Source: Syntrophaceae bacterium UBA1163 (GTDB lineage Bacteria > Desulfobacterota > BSN033 > UBA1163). From it: DNA of 28,890 nt. The translations under genes and the position numbers were made by a program. The stretch is taken from assembly GCA_002311635.1 (NCBI GenBank), contig DBZJ01000138.1, positions 390 to 29,279 on the forward strand. The letters run 5' to 3'. Shown one piece after another: positions 8,080-15,537 of the stretch (within the stretch, counting starts at the first letter, position 1; every line of letters starts with the position of its first letter). Below the pieces are notes generated by a model. That model was not told the DNA's origin, did not search any database, and saw nothing but the letters and a program-made list of their open reading frames with translations.

Positions 8080-8874
8080 ATGACTATCATTCACGTAAAT
8101 GTGCCTTATTCCATGCTGCTTTCTCGCATCGATTTTGCGATCAAGAACCAAGTCCATCCTGAAATTTATTTCAGTGCGGAAGATTTGGATGCCTGCCGTA
8201 AAAAAGATGCTCAACGCCTGTCACGAACCCTCCAAGAAAACCAATTGGAAACTACCCTCCATGGTCCGTTCATGGACTTAAGCCCTGGAGGAGTGGATCG
8301 AAGGGTGAAGGAGGTGACCCGTGACCGACTTTTGAAAACGATCGAATTGGCCCATTTCTTCAAACCTAAGATGATCGTCTTTCACCCAGGATACGAGAGA
8401 TGGAAATTCGATGGCGATGTCAAACTTTGGCTCGACAGCAGTCTCGAAACCTGGAAACCTTTGGTTAAGAGAGCAGAAGATATGGGGTTGACGCTTGCCA
8501 TTGAAAACGTTTTTGAAGAAACTCCCGAGTCCATCAAAAATCTTCTGGAGGAGATCGATTCCCCTCACTTTCGATTCTGTTTCGACACAGGCCACCACAA
8601 CGTCTTCAGCAAGGCCCCTCTTCCTATTTGGATGGAAGCCTTGGGAGGATTTTTGGGTGAGGTTCATCTCCACGATAATCACAAAGAGATGGACGAACAT
8701 CTTCCGATGGGGGAAGGAGGATTCGATTTCAACCAATTCTTTGCACTCCTTTCACAGTACAAACTGAATCCTCTTTACACCATCGAACCCCACGAAGAAG
8801 CTCACCTCTGGAGAGGATTGGAGGCGGCAAGAAAATACCTGAGCACCAAATCCCAAGCACCAAATTCCAAATAA
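8080..8874 (+). CDS. Sugar phosphate isomerase/epimerase-like TIM-barrel protein (AP endonuclease 2 fold)
   Basis: The 264-residue protein fits the xylose-isomerase-like TIM barrel superfamily (AP_endonuc_2), which includes sugar epimerases, endonuclease IV and related metal enzymes. Candidate metal or catalytic residues are His61 (LHGPF), His102 (FHPGY), Glu142 (AIENVFEE), Asp169 and His172 (CFDTGHHN), His196/His198 (EVHLHDN) and Glu236 (YTIEPHEE). This arrangement matches a divalent-metal site at the barrel mouth. GGAG lies nine bases upstream of the ATG. The gene stands alone on the plus strand between two minus-strand clusters. Its last ten or so codons (TKSQAPNSK) and its stop are supplied by the CACCAAAT-type repeat, so the C-terminal tail is probably not functional. 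The substrate is unknown. Confidence 0.8.
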   Translation: MTIIHVNVPYSMLLSRIDFAIKNQVHPEIYFSAEDLDACRKKDAQRLSRTLQENQLETTLHGPFMDLSPGGVDRRVKEVTRDRLLKTIELAHFFKPKMIVFHPGYERWKFDGDVKLWLDSSLETWKPLVKRAEDMGLTLAIENVFEETPESIKNLLEEIDSPHFRFCFDTGHHNVFSKAPLPIWMEALGGFLGEVHLHDNHKEMDEHLPMGEGGFDFNQFFALLSQYKLNPLYTIEPHEEAHLWRGLEAARKYLSTKSQAPNSK

Positions 8875-9125
8875 ATTTCAATCACCGAAGGCTACATCTA
8901 AAAATGCCATGCCTCCCCCGATTTTTATCGGGTAAACTTCAACAGGAATCCAGAAGGTCCCAACAATACCGTCTCCCGGCGCAGTTTACACATACTGGAT
9001 AGGGAGCGGAAGTGATAAACCGGTAATTATTAAAGATACCACAGAATTCAAAACAACGCTGTTTCGGTCATTGGAGATTGGAATTTAGAAATTGTTTGGT
9101 ATTTGGGATTTGTAATTTGGAATTT
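8843..9125. repeat. Paired inverted word-repeat flanking a short non-coding stretch
   Basis: The left arm near 8843-8886 contains GAGCACCAAATCCCAAGCAC and CAAATTCCAAATAAATTTC. The right arm near 9066-9125 contains ATTGGAGATTGGAATTTAG and GGTATTTGGGATTTGTAAT, a loose inverted copy. Between them is a perfect CCCGAT/ATCGGG hairpin at 8917-8932 with a TTTT loop, and otherwise nothing that looks coding. The element lies between two convergent genes and might serve as a transcription barrier, although neither arm ends in a clean terminator T-run. A related element lies at 4302-4510. Confidence 0.65.
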
Positions 9126-9133
9126 TTCTCCTT

Positions 9134-9847
9134 CTACATCTCACCCAGATAGGCTTTCCGTACCATCTCGTTCGCGCGCAAATTCTCCGCTGTGTCGCTG
9201 AGCACCACAGAACCGCTTTGCAGCACATAGCCGTGATTGGCAATTTGGAGGGCCATCCGCGCGTTCTGTTCAACGAGAAGGATCGTTGTCCCATCGGTAT
9301 TCAATCGCTGGATCGTTTCAAAGATACTATCGACCAGCACCGGCGCCAAACCCATGGAAGGCTCATCCATTAAGAGAAGCCGCGGGTTTGCCATCAGGGC
9401 CCGACCCATCGCCAGCATCTGTTGCTCCCCTCCGCTTAGCGTACCCGCTACCTGTTTACTGCGCGCCTTCAGCCTTGGGAAGAGCGTGAAGACCCTTTCG
9501 AGGTTTGTCCGGATCAACTTGGGATCTTTGCAGCCGAAGGCGCCCATTTCCAGATTTTCCATCACGGTGAGTTGGCCGAACACGCGCCGTCCTTCAGGGA
9601 CCTGCACGATCCCTTTGACCACAATCTCATGAGCGAGATAACGGATAAGGTCTTCAGAGTCGAAGCGGATCGACCCGAGCCGTGGCCGCAACAGGCCACT
9701 GATTGTTCTAAGCAAGGTGCTCTTGCCCGCTCCATTCGCTCCGATCAGAGTGACGATCTCCCCTTTTTCAACGGAAAGCGAAACCTCTTTGAGGACATGG
9801 ATCTGCCCGTAGTAGGTATGGATGTTTTCGACTTCAAGCATCGGCAT
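9134..9847 (-). CDS. livF: Branched-chain amino acid-type ABC transporter ATP-binding protein LivF
   Basis: The 237-residue ATPase has Walker A GANGAGKST at 36-44, the signature LSGGEQQMLAMGRALM, Walker B LLLMDEPSMGLAP and a switch region ILLVEQNARMAL. NIHTYYGQIHVLK and the short length are typical of LivF rather than LivG. It is one of two nucleotide-binding subunits that power import through LivH/LivM at the cytoplasmic face of the inner membrane. It is the last gene of the minus-strand liv operon, 15 bases after livG. The first ATG (9847) is used; an ATG two codons later is also possible. Liv systems carry branched-chain amino acids but also amides, urea and aromatic acids, so the substrate is not certain. 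Confidence 0.93.
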   Translation of the reverse strand: MPMLEVENIHTYYGQIHVLKEVSLSVEKGEIVTLIGANGAGKSTLLRTISGLLRPRLGSIRFDSEDLIRYLAHEIVVKGIVQVPEGRRVFGQLTVMENLEMGAFGCKDPKLIRTNLERVFTLFPRLKARSKQVAGTLSGGEQQMLAMGRALMANPRLLLMDEPSMGLAPVLVDSIFETIQRLNTDGTTILLVEQNARMALQIANHGYVLQSGSVVLSDTAENLRANEMVRKAYLGEM

Positions 9848-9862
9848 GTCGCTTACACTCTT

Positions 9863-10654
9863 CTACCCACTGGCGCTCCGAGCTTGGACCTCGCTCCTTC
9901 GGCCTAAGTACGCCTCGATGACCTGCGGGTTATTCTGAATTTCGGCCGGAGTGCCTTCAGCAATCTTCTCCCCATAGTCTAATACCGTCACGGTCTCTGA
10001 GATACCCATTACCACTTTCATCTGATGTTCGATAAGAAGGATGGTGATGCCCAATTCATCCCGGAGGTGACGAATAAAATCCATCATCTCTTGGGTCTCC
10101 CGCGGATTCATTCCAGCAGTCGGCTCGTCGAGGAGAAGGAGTTTTGGCCGGTTGGCGAGGGCTCGGGCAATTTCCAGCCGCCGTTGGTCGCCATAGGGAA
10201 GGTTCTTCGCCAGAAAATCATCTTTTGCAGAAAGGTTGACGAACCGGAGGAGATTCTGTGCCTCTTCTGAAGCCTCTTTCTCCTCTTGCCGGGTGGCAGG
10301 CCATCCCAAGACGATGCCGACGAATCCCGCCCTCAGATGACTATGAAGGCCCACCAGGACATTCTCCTTCGCCGTCAGATTGGGGAAGAGGCGAATATTC
10401 TGATAGGTTCGGGAAATCCCGAGCCGAACGATTTGATCAGGCAAGAGGCCCACTAGTGAATGGCCGTCCAAGAGAATTTCTCCAGCTTCAGGCCGGTAAA
10501 ATCCCGTGACACAGTTGAAGAAGGTCGTCTTGCCCGCACCATTGGGCCCGATGACGCTGTGGATCGCATGCTCTCGGACCTCCAGGTCCAACTCATCCAG
10601 CGCAACCAATCCGCCGAAGCGTTTCGTAGCTTTTCGTGCCGTGAGAATAGCCAT
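9863..10654 (-). CDS. livG: Branched-chain amino acid-type ABC transporter ATP-binding protein LivG
   Basis: The 263-residue ATPase carries Walker A GPNGAGKTT at 36-44, the LivG-specific signature LPYGDQRRLEIARAL in place of LSGGQ, Walker B LLLDEPTAGMNP and the switch histidine in LLIEHQMKVVMG. The C-terminal extension GEKIAEGTPAEIQNNPQVIEAYLG is the usual LivG tail. It pairs with LivF to energise import. It starts nine bases after livM and ends 15 bases before livF, consistent with one transcript. The length is normal. Confidence 0.94.
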   Translation of the reverse strand: MAILTARKATKRFGGLVALDELDLEVREHAIHSVIGPNGAGKTTFFNCVTGFYRPEAGEILLDGHSLVGLLPDQIVRLGISRTYQNIRLFPNLTAKENVLVGLHSHLRAGFVGIVLGWPATRQEEKEASEEAQNLLRFVNLSAKDDFLAKNLPYGDQRRLEIARALANRPKLLLLDEPTAGMNPRETQEMMDFIRHLRDELGITILLIEHQMKVVMGISETVTVLDYGEKIAEGTPAEIQNNPQVIEAYLGRRSEVQARSASG

Positions 10655-10663
10655 AAGATCTTT

Positions 10664-12334
10664 CTATTTACCGGAGGCAGCGCCTGATGCCGATTCGATC
10701 TCAGGGGCTTCCTCCCTGTGCAACTCCTGACGCCGTTTGGCCTCTGGCCACAGGCCCTCGGGCCGCAGAATCATCATGGCCACGAGGGCGGCCCCATAAA
10801 CAAGAAGACGATACTCAGCGAACTCCCGAAGCAACTCCGGGAGTCCCACGAGAGCGATGGCCCCTACGATGACTCCGGGAATGCTTCCCATGCCTCCCAC
10901 GATAATGAGACAGAGGATGTTAATAGAAATCATCACGCTGAAACTGTGGGGATAGACCGATCCGAGTTTGCTGGCGAAGATGGCGCCGCTCAACGCGGAG
11001 AAGCCAGCGCCGGTGGCAAAGGCAAGCAGCTTGGCGGCGACAAGATTGATTCCCATGGCCTGGGCCACGTCCTCATCTTCGCGGACTGCCATCCATGCGC
11101 GGCCCAACCGGGAATCTCTCAGACGCCAGGAGATAAAGCCGGCAAGCAAACATCCGGCAAGAATGAGATAGTAGATCTGCTGGGGGGTGGCGAATTCTAC
11201 GCTTCCAATAGAGGGCCTTGGTATTTTAGCAATACCCTGTGCTCCGCCCAGCCATGGCCGCAGAAAGTCAGAGAGGACGAGAATGCGAATGATTTCGCCG
11301 AAGCCAAGGGTCGCGATGGCCAGGTAGTCGCCACGCATCTTGAGGACGGGTATGCCTAATAGGATACCGGACACCACTCCCGCGACGATTGCAAAAGGAA
11401 GAGCCCCCCAAAATGACAGATTCAAAAAACCCAGCTCAGGCGACGTTAATACGGCAACCGTGTAGGCGCCGATGGCAAAGAAGGCCACGTAACCGAGGTC
11501 CAAGAGGCCAGCGAAACCAACGACGATATTGAGGCCCAAACCCAGCAGAACAAACAGACCCACAATGGTCAATACTTCGCTTAGAAAGAGGCCAAGAATC
11601 TGCGGCAGGGCAAGTAAGATAACGGCGAGAAGAAACGAACTTGTTATCCTTAGTACGCGTTGGTTTGTAGGAGGCAGACGCCGCAGGCTTGTTTTCATCT
11701 TGCTTCCACTTTTCCTCCAAAAGTAAGAAATGGCGGCAATGAGAATAAACAACGATACCGCGCCCTGAACCGTGAGCCCGTTTATAGGGAAGAACCACTG
11801 GTTGATCTCCGCAATGGGTCCCCAAGGAGCAAAGATGGCCCGGAGCAAATCTTGCAGCAAACCAGCCATCGCCACACCTGCCAAGGACCTGATCAATACC
11901 CCACGGAGAAGCGAGGGAGAAAGAAAGAGCAGACCCGAGAGTGAGCTACTCAGAGTTCCAAAAATAAGAAGCAGGAGGATACCGGTTCCTATTCCTTGAT
12001 TAAAAGTGAGCAGTTTAAAAAGATCCGGCGATGCGTTGATGAAGACAGCCCTTAGTCTTACCATACTTCCGAGGATAACCAACAATGACAGCAGTCCACC
12101 AATGATCAAACCCGAAATGAGACTGTTGGCCAAAACCCATAAGGGCTCGGATCGATTAGTCCGTTTTGCAGCCAGGTAGCCTGTAAACATCGCGACTACG
12201 AGCAACAGGGTCTGCCCCATCGAAATGACGTCGCTAATAATATAGCGTTGGCTAAACGCCTCCACCATTCCGACGAGTGCCAACAGGACTTCTATGATCC
12301 CTCCGATCAGTCCGATTTTGATTCCCTGTCTCAT
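10664..12334 (-). CDS. livM: LivM-type ABC permease with a long N-terminal membrane extension
   Basis: The C-terminal 320 residues or so are a standard LivM permease: LGLGLNIVVGFAGLLDLGY, FFAIGAYT, LKMRGDYLAIATLGFGEIIR, DSRLGRAWMAVREDEDVAQAMGIN, and GGMGSIPGVIVGA. About 220 residues precede it, with roughly six further hydrophobic segments that I do not recognise. The total of 556 residues is far above the usual 300-420. The first ATG (12334, MRQGIKIGLIGG) is chosen; a TTG sixteen codons upstream would also be open. The protein should sit in the inner membrane beside LivH and form half of the translocation path. livG follows after nine bases. A 230-base gap containing a dispersed repeat separates it from livH, so read-through or a second promoter must supply it. 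Confidence 0.88.
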   Translation of the reverse strand: MRQGIKIGLIGGIIEVLLALVGMVEAFSQRYIISDVISMGQTLLLVVAMFTGYLAAKRTNRSEPLWVLANSLISGLIIGGLLSLLVILGSMVRLRAVFINASPDLFKLLTFNQGIGTGILLLLIFGTLSSSLSGLLFLSPSLLRGVLIRSLAGVAMAGLLQDLLRAIFAPWGPIAEINQWFFPINGLTVQGAVSLFILIAAISYFWRKSGSKMKTSLRRLPPTNQRVLRITSSFLLAVILLALPQILGLFLSEVLTIVGLFVLLGLGLNIVVGFAGLLDLGYVAFFAIGAYTVAVLTSPELGFLNLSFWGALPFAIVAGVVSGILLGIPVLKMRGDYLAIATLGFGEIIRILVLSDFLRPWLGGAQGIAKIPRPSIGSVEFATPQQIYYLILAGCLLAGFISWRLRDSRLGRAWMAVREDEDVAQAMGINLVAAKLLAFATGAGFSALSGAIFASKLGSVYPHSFSVMISINILCLIIVGGMGSIPGVIVGAIALVGLPELLREFAEYRLLVYGAALVAMMILRPEGLWPEAKRRQELHREEAPEIESASGAASGK

Positions 12335-12413
12335 ATTGAAGTGACTAAAGTGATCTAAAGTTATAAGTGAGCTAACTTGCAACCGGATACAACCCGTTTG
12401 CTAACCCGCTATT

Positions 12414-12557
12414 CCGTCATGCCGGACTTGAGGAGCCCGCCCCGTACTTGATACGGGGGCATCCAGACGTCGTCCCGATGAAAGTCGCGAACCATCTCAA
12501 TATTGGGTCCCGGTTTTCACCGGGAACCCTGGATTCCGGCTTTCGCCGGAATGACGA
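12414..12557. repeat. Dispersed palindromic repeat within the liv operon
   Basis: The outer ends are inverted copies: CGTCATGCCGG at 12414-12424 and CCGGAATGACG at 12547-12557. Inside lie a CCCGTA/TACGGG hairpin near 12441-12456, a TCCCGGT/ACCGGGA hairpin near 12508-12524, and ATTCCGGCTTTCGCCGGAAT at 12533-12552. This is a form of the common CCGGCTTTCGCCGG type of interspersed palindrome found in many environmental bacterial genomes. It lies between livH and livM and could dampen or process the transcript. The gap holds no credible gene. Confidence 0.75.
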
Positions 12558-12612
12558 CCTCTGATGAAAACCATAAATTTGTGGACAAACTTTTAATATA
12601 GTCCGCTCATCT

Positions 12613-13674
12613 TTAGGCTTTTTTGATAGCCAACCGCTCGCCGAGAATGCCCGTGGGTCGAAAGATCAGCACGAGGACGAGCAGGGTAAAGGCAATGGCG
12701 TCTTTCAGTTGGTACGGCGCCACAATACCCAGGCCATCGAGAAAGAGGCTGGGTCCCACCGATTCGACGAGGCCAAGAAAAATTCCTCCTAGCATGGCGC
12801 CAGGAATATTGCCGATGCCTCCCAACACTGCTGCCGTAAAGGCCTTGATCCCCGGAACAAAGCCCATGAAAAAGTGCACCTGCTTGAACATAAGAGCGTA
12901 GAGAACGCCGGCGGCTCCGGCCGCCATCCCCCCGATCACGAATGTCGTCACAATCATCCGGTCGATGTTGATACCCATCAACGTGGCGACCTCCTTATCC
13001 TCCGACACCGCGCGTATCGCCTTACCCACTCGGGTGCGCTGAATAAAGGTATAGAGGCTGATCATGAGAAATGCCGCGGCCCCGATCACAACAGCTTGAA
13101 ACTTTAAGATCCGGAATCCACCGATGACCATCGGGCTTTCCAGTATTTTCACCGTGGGGTAGGCTTGGAAACCCGAGCCGTAAAGCCCCCGAAAGGTGTA
13201 TTGCAAAAAGAAAGAGGCCCCGATCGCCGTGATGAGGGGAACCAGGCGGGGCGCGTTCCGTAGGGGGCGGTAAGCAACGCGTTCGAGAAGAACGGCGATC
13301 AGAGTTGACGTGGCCATAGAAACAATGAAAACGATGAGAAGGCTGACGATGGGCTGACGATCGAGGAAACCCGAGTTGTTGAGAGAAGCTGCGACAAAAT
13401 AAGCGGTGTAAGGACCGCTCATGAAGACCTCTCCGTGGGCAAAATTGATCATCCGAAGAGTGCCGTAGACCATGGTGTAACCCATGGCGATGAGGGCGTA
13501 GATGCTTCCTTGAGCTAAACCGAAGATGATGAAATCGAACCAGTGCCGGGAGGTATATCGGCCTGCGGCCAAAGTGGCGATGGACCCAGAAACAATCAAG
13601 GCCAAAATGGCCGCCCCGATTAGCCACATGAGAATATCTGTGACCTTAATAGATTCTTCCCATCGTTGCCGCAT
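12613..13674 (-). CDS. livH: Branched-chain amino acid-type ABC permease LivH
   Basis: The 353-residue polytopic protein carries the LivH core: FGLAQGSIYALIAMGYTMVYGTLRM, given here only in part as GLAQGSIYALIAMGY, then MINFAHGEVFMSG, AYRPLRNAPRLVPLITAIG, RTRVGKAIRAVSEDKEVATLMGIN (core RTRVGKAIRAVSED) and AAVLGGIGNIPGAMLGG. These are the usual permease and ATPase-contact blocks. It pairs with LivM as the membrane channel. An ATG at 13713 is also open, but 13674 has AAAGGA upstream and loses only thirteen residues without hydrophobic character. About 60 residues precede the core, including one extra hydrophobic segment. The binding-protein gene livJ lies upstream across a gap of roughly 190 bases. 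Confidence 0.9.
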   Translation of the reverse strand: MRQRWEESIKVTDILMWLIGAAILALIVSGSIATLAAGRYTSRHWFDFIIFGLAQGSIYALIAMGYTMVYGTLRMINFAHGEVFMSGPYTAYFVAASLNNSGFLDRQPIVSLLIVFIVSMATSTLIAVLLERVAYRPLRNAPRLVPLITAIGASFFLQYTFRGLYGSGFQAYPTVKILESPMVIGGFRILKFQAVVIGAAAFLMISLYTFIQRTRVGKAIRAVSEDKEVATLMGINIDRMIVTTFVIGGMAAGAAGVLYALMFKQVHFFMGFVPGIKAFTAAVLGGIGNIPGAMLGGIFLGLVESVGPSLFLDGLGIVAPYQLKDAIAFTLLVLVLIFRPTGILGERLAIKKA

Positions 13675-13862
13675 AGGAATGCTCGTCCTTTCAGACCGGC
13701 TCACAAATCGCATTTTGCCATTACTTTGGACAAATGGTCAAGAACAGATTCACTTCTTATTGCGACTTTGTTTTGGAGGGACGATTCTTTGGCCCGGCTC
13801 ATCCTGGCTGTTTGCAAGAGCTCCGGGTTTCTTTAAGAAGTCAAGTTCCTTTGAGCGGGAAA

Positions 13863-15119
13863 TCAGTAGGGTTTCCAGAAGGGTTTATCCGGCATCACCA
13901 ACTTCTTCACATTGTCCGCGGTCGTCTGATAGACCGCGATTCTCGGATCCGCACAGTCACCATAGGCGTCGCAGGTGAGCGTCCCTGTCAATCCCTTAAA
14001 GCCCTTGGTAGCGTAGAGAGCATCCCGGAGGGCCTGGCGACCGATGTAGAGTGTACCGTCCGGGGCTTTCTTGGCCACCTTTTCAATCGCTGCAAAAATG
14101 ATCATGGTCGCATCGTAGGCATGGGCATGAAAAACAGAAAGTGGTTTTCCGCCGTATTTCTTCTGATGTTTTTCCAAGAAGCTTCTGTAGCCCCCGGCAA
14201 AAGCGGAGAAGTCAGGGCTTGAGTGAAACATGCCGATCGCTGCCTCACCCGCAGCCTTGTAGAAATCCGGAGAGAACATGCCATCGGCACCCATGAGATA
14301 AACCCTCTCCAATCCAGCTACCTCTTTCACCTGGCGCGTGATATGGCCGCCTACGGCGATAAAGACCGGGTAGTAGATGAACTCGGGTCTGCCTGTCGCA
14401 ATCTTGGTCAGCACCGGGCGCATATCCGTGTCGGTTGGAGCAACAGCTTCTTGAGAGGTAATGATTCCACCCAATCTCTTGAAGGTCGCGACGAAGACCG
14501 CCTGTAGTTGTTCGGAATAGGGGCTGCCATCGTGAATGGTCGCCGTCCTTTTAACAGCTAATTTCTTGCGGGCGAACTCGGCGGCGACAGCTCCTTGTAC
14601 TTTATCATTGTGCGCCGTGCGCAGATAACCGGCATATTCCGGCCCGCGCTTCGGAGACGTCAGTTCCGGTGCGGTATTGGAGGGTGAAACCGTCACGATT
14701 CCGGCTCTCCAAAGGATTGGCGCCCCCGGGCGAGCCTCGCTCGAGCAAGTCGATCCAATCGCTGCTACGATGGTAGGGTCCGAAGCGATTTTGGTCGCAG
14801 CCGCCTGACCTCCTTCGGGATTACAGCCTGTGTCTTCAACGGTTAACTTAATGGGAAAGCCAAGGAGCTTTCCGCCTCTATCCTCAATGGCAATCTCCAC
14901 ACCTCGTTTGGAATCGATGCCCAACGTAGCTTCCGACCCGGCTACGGCGAACCAGCATGCGATATGGATGGGTCCGCCGGGCTTGATCTTTACCACTCCG
15001 ATCCTATCTTCGTATTCAAAAGATGATTTCGGCTTTGCAGGCGAAGCTGCTGGTGCCGAGGCCACACCCAAACCAAGTACCATAATCAGAACCATAACGA
15101 CGCAAGCAAGCTGTTTCAT
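13863..15119 (-). CDS. livJ: Periplasmic substrate-binding protein of the Liv-type ABC importer
   Basis: This 418-residue protein begins with a clear signal peptide, MKQLACVVMVLIMVLGLGVA followed by an ASAPAA-like cleavage region, and continues with a type I periplasmic binding fold. Recognisable blocks are RGVEIAIEDRGGKLLG, AAIGSTCSSEARPGAPI, VTVSPSNTAPELT, and HAHAYDATMIIFAAIE. It captures the ligand in the periplasm and delivers it to LivH/LivM. The ATG at 15119 is supported by AGGGG six to ten bases upstream; the frame also extends to a TTG at 15197 without family similarity. The gene opens the operon directly after a good promoter. The ligand may be an amino acid, but related proteins bind amides or aromatic acids. 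Confidence 0.9.
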   Translation of the reverse strand: MKQLACVVMVLIMVLGLGVASAPAASPAKPKSSFEYEDRIGVVKIKPGGPIHIACWFAVAGSEATLGIDSKRGVEIAIEDRGGKLLGFPIKLTVEDTGCNPEGGQAAATKIASDPTIVAAIGSTCSSEARPGAPILWRAGIVTVSPSNTAPELTSPKRGPEYAGYLRTAHNDKVQGAVAAEFARKKLAVKRTATIHDGSPYSEQLQAVFVATFKRLGGIITSQEAVAPTDTDMRPVLTKIATGRPEFIYYPVFIAVGGHITRQVKEVAGLERVYLMGADGMFSPDFYKAAGEAAIGMFHSSPDFSAFAGGYRSFLEKHQKKYGGKPLSVFHAHAYDATMIIFAAIEKVAKKAPDGTLYIGRQALRDALYATKGFKGLTGTLTCDAYGDCADPRIAVYQTTADNVKKLVMPDKPFWKPY

Positions 15120-15168
15120 AGGTACCCCTATTCTGGCAACTCCATTCAAGTTGTCCTCTTCTCGGAAA

Positions 15169-15197
15169 AATATTAATGAAAAATAGACTCTTGTCAA
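15169..15197 (-). promoter_or_regulatory. Sigma70-type promoter of the liv operon
   Basis: Read on the minus strand, TTGACA (complement of 15192-15197) and AATATT (complement of 15169-15174) are separated by 17 bases. The livJ start codon at 15119 lies about 45 bases downstream of the -10 box, with an AGGGG ribosome binding site. No repeat or operator-like palindrome is obvious around it. Confidence 0.7.
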
Positions 15198-15328
15198 CCG
15201 TTTCTATCCAACAGGATCCCTCCACGGAATCTATCCTACTCAAAATTCAGCAGGCTCATCCTATGGGAAACGCCATCTCCGAGTGAATCCGTCTTAAATT
15301 CCGCATGTATTCCAAACCTAAAAATAGG

Positions 15329-15356
15329 TTGACACGTAACAAAATATGTATATAAT
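15329..15356 (+). promoter_or_regulatory. Near-consensus sigma70 promoter of the sensory cluster
   Basis: A perfect TTGACA at 15329-15334 and a perfect TATAAT at 15351-15356 are separated by 16 bases, one less than optimal. Transcription should begin near 15363 and read through the structured leader to the histidine kinase start at 15538. Confidence 0.8.
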
Positions 15357-15362
15357 CTCCTC

Positions 15363-15513
15363 CAAGAAGTCATATTAGAGTAGGGGGGCCATTAATCCTT
15401 TAACGGTGGGGAAAGGTAATGGTAAACCCTGACCGTGCAACGAAAATGGAGCTCTCATTGTTTCGCCCTGCCTGTGGCTGACAGGCGAGGTCAGAACTAT
15501 GAGGGCTTTTTTA
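15363..15513 (+). ncRNA. Structured leader RNA with three-way junction and intrinsic terminator (unassigned attenuator or small RNA)
   Basis: The leader contains a bulged hairpin (CCATTAATCCTTT at 15389-15401 with AAAGGTAATGG at 15412-15422). A closing stem follows (CTGACC at 15429-15434 with GGTCAG at 15489-15494) that brackets two more hairpins: CGAAAATG/CATTGTTTCG at 15441-15465 and GCCTGT/ACAGGC at 15470-15486. Together these form a three-way junction. AGCTCTCAT at 15450-15458 can instead pair with ATGAGGGCT at 15499-15507, just before a T-rich run (TTTTTTATTT), which would make a terminator. The two folds compete for 15450-15458. I do not recognise the consensus of any known riboswitch. 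It could be a riboswitch, another attenuator, or a separate small RNA of about 150 bases. Confidence 0.6.
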
Positions 15514-15537
15514 TTTGTTTAGTATGAGGGTGCCAGG

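Noticed and set aside
12414..12557. CRISPR array
   Set aside because: The units are inverted and unequal, without regular direct repeats and spacers, and no cas gene is present in the window.
13022..13627. 201-codon minus-strand frame inside livH
   Set aside because: It is a shifted frame of livH with an Arg/His-rich composition and no motif.
15363..15513. Known riboswitch class (cobalamin, GEMM, SAM, fluoride, purine) in the kinase leader
   Set aside because: The conserved cores of these classes are not present, although the overall fold looks aptamer-like. It is left unassigned.
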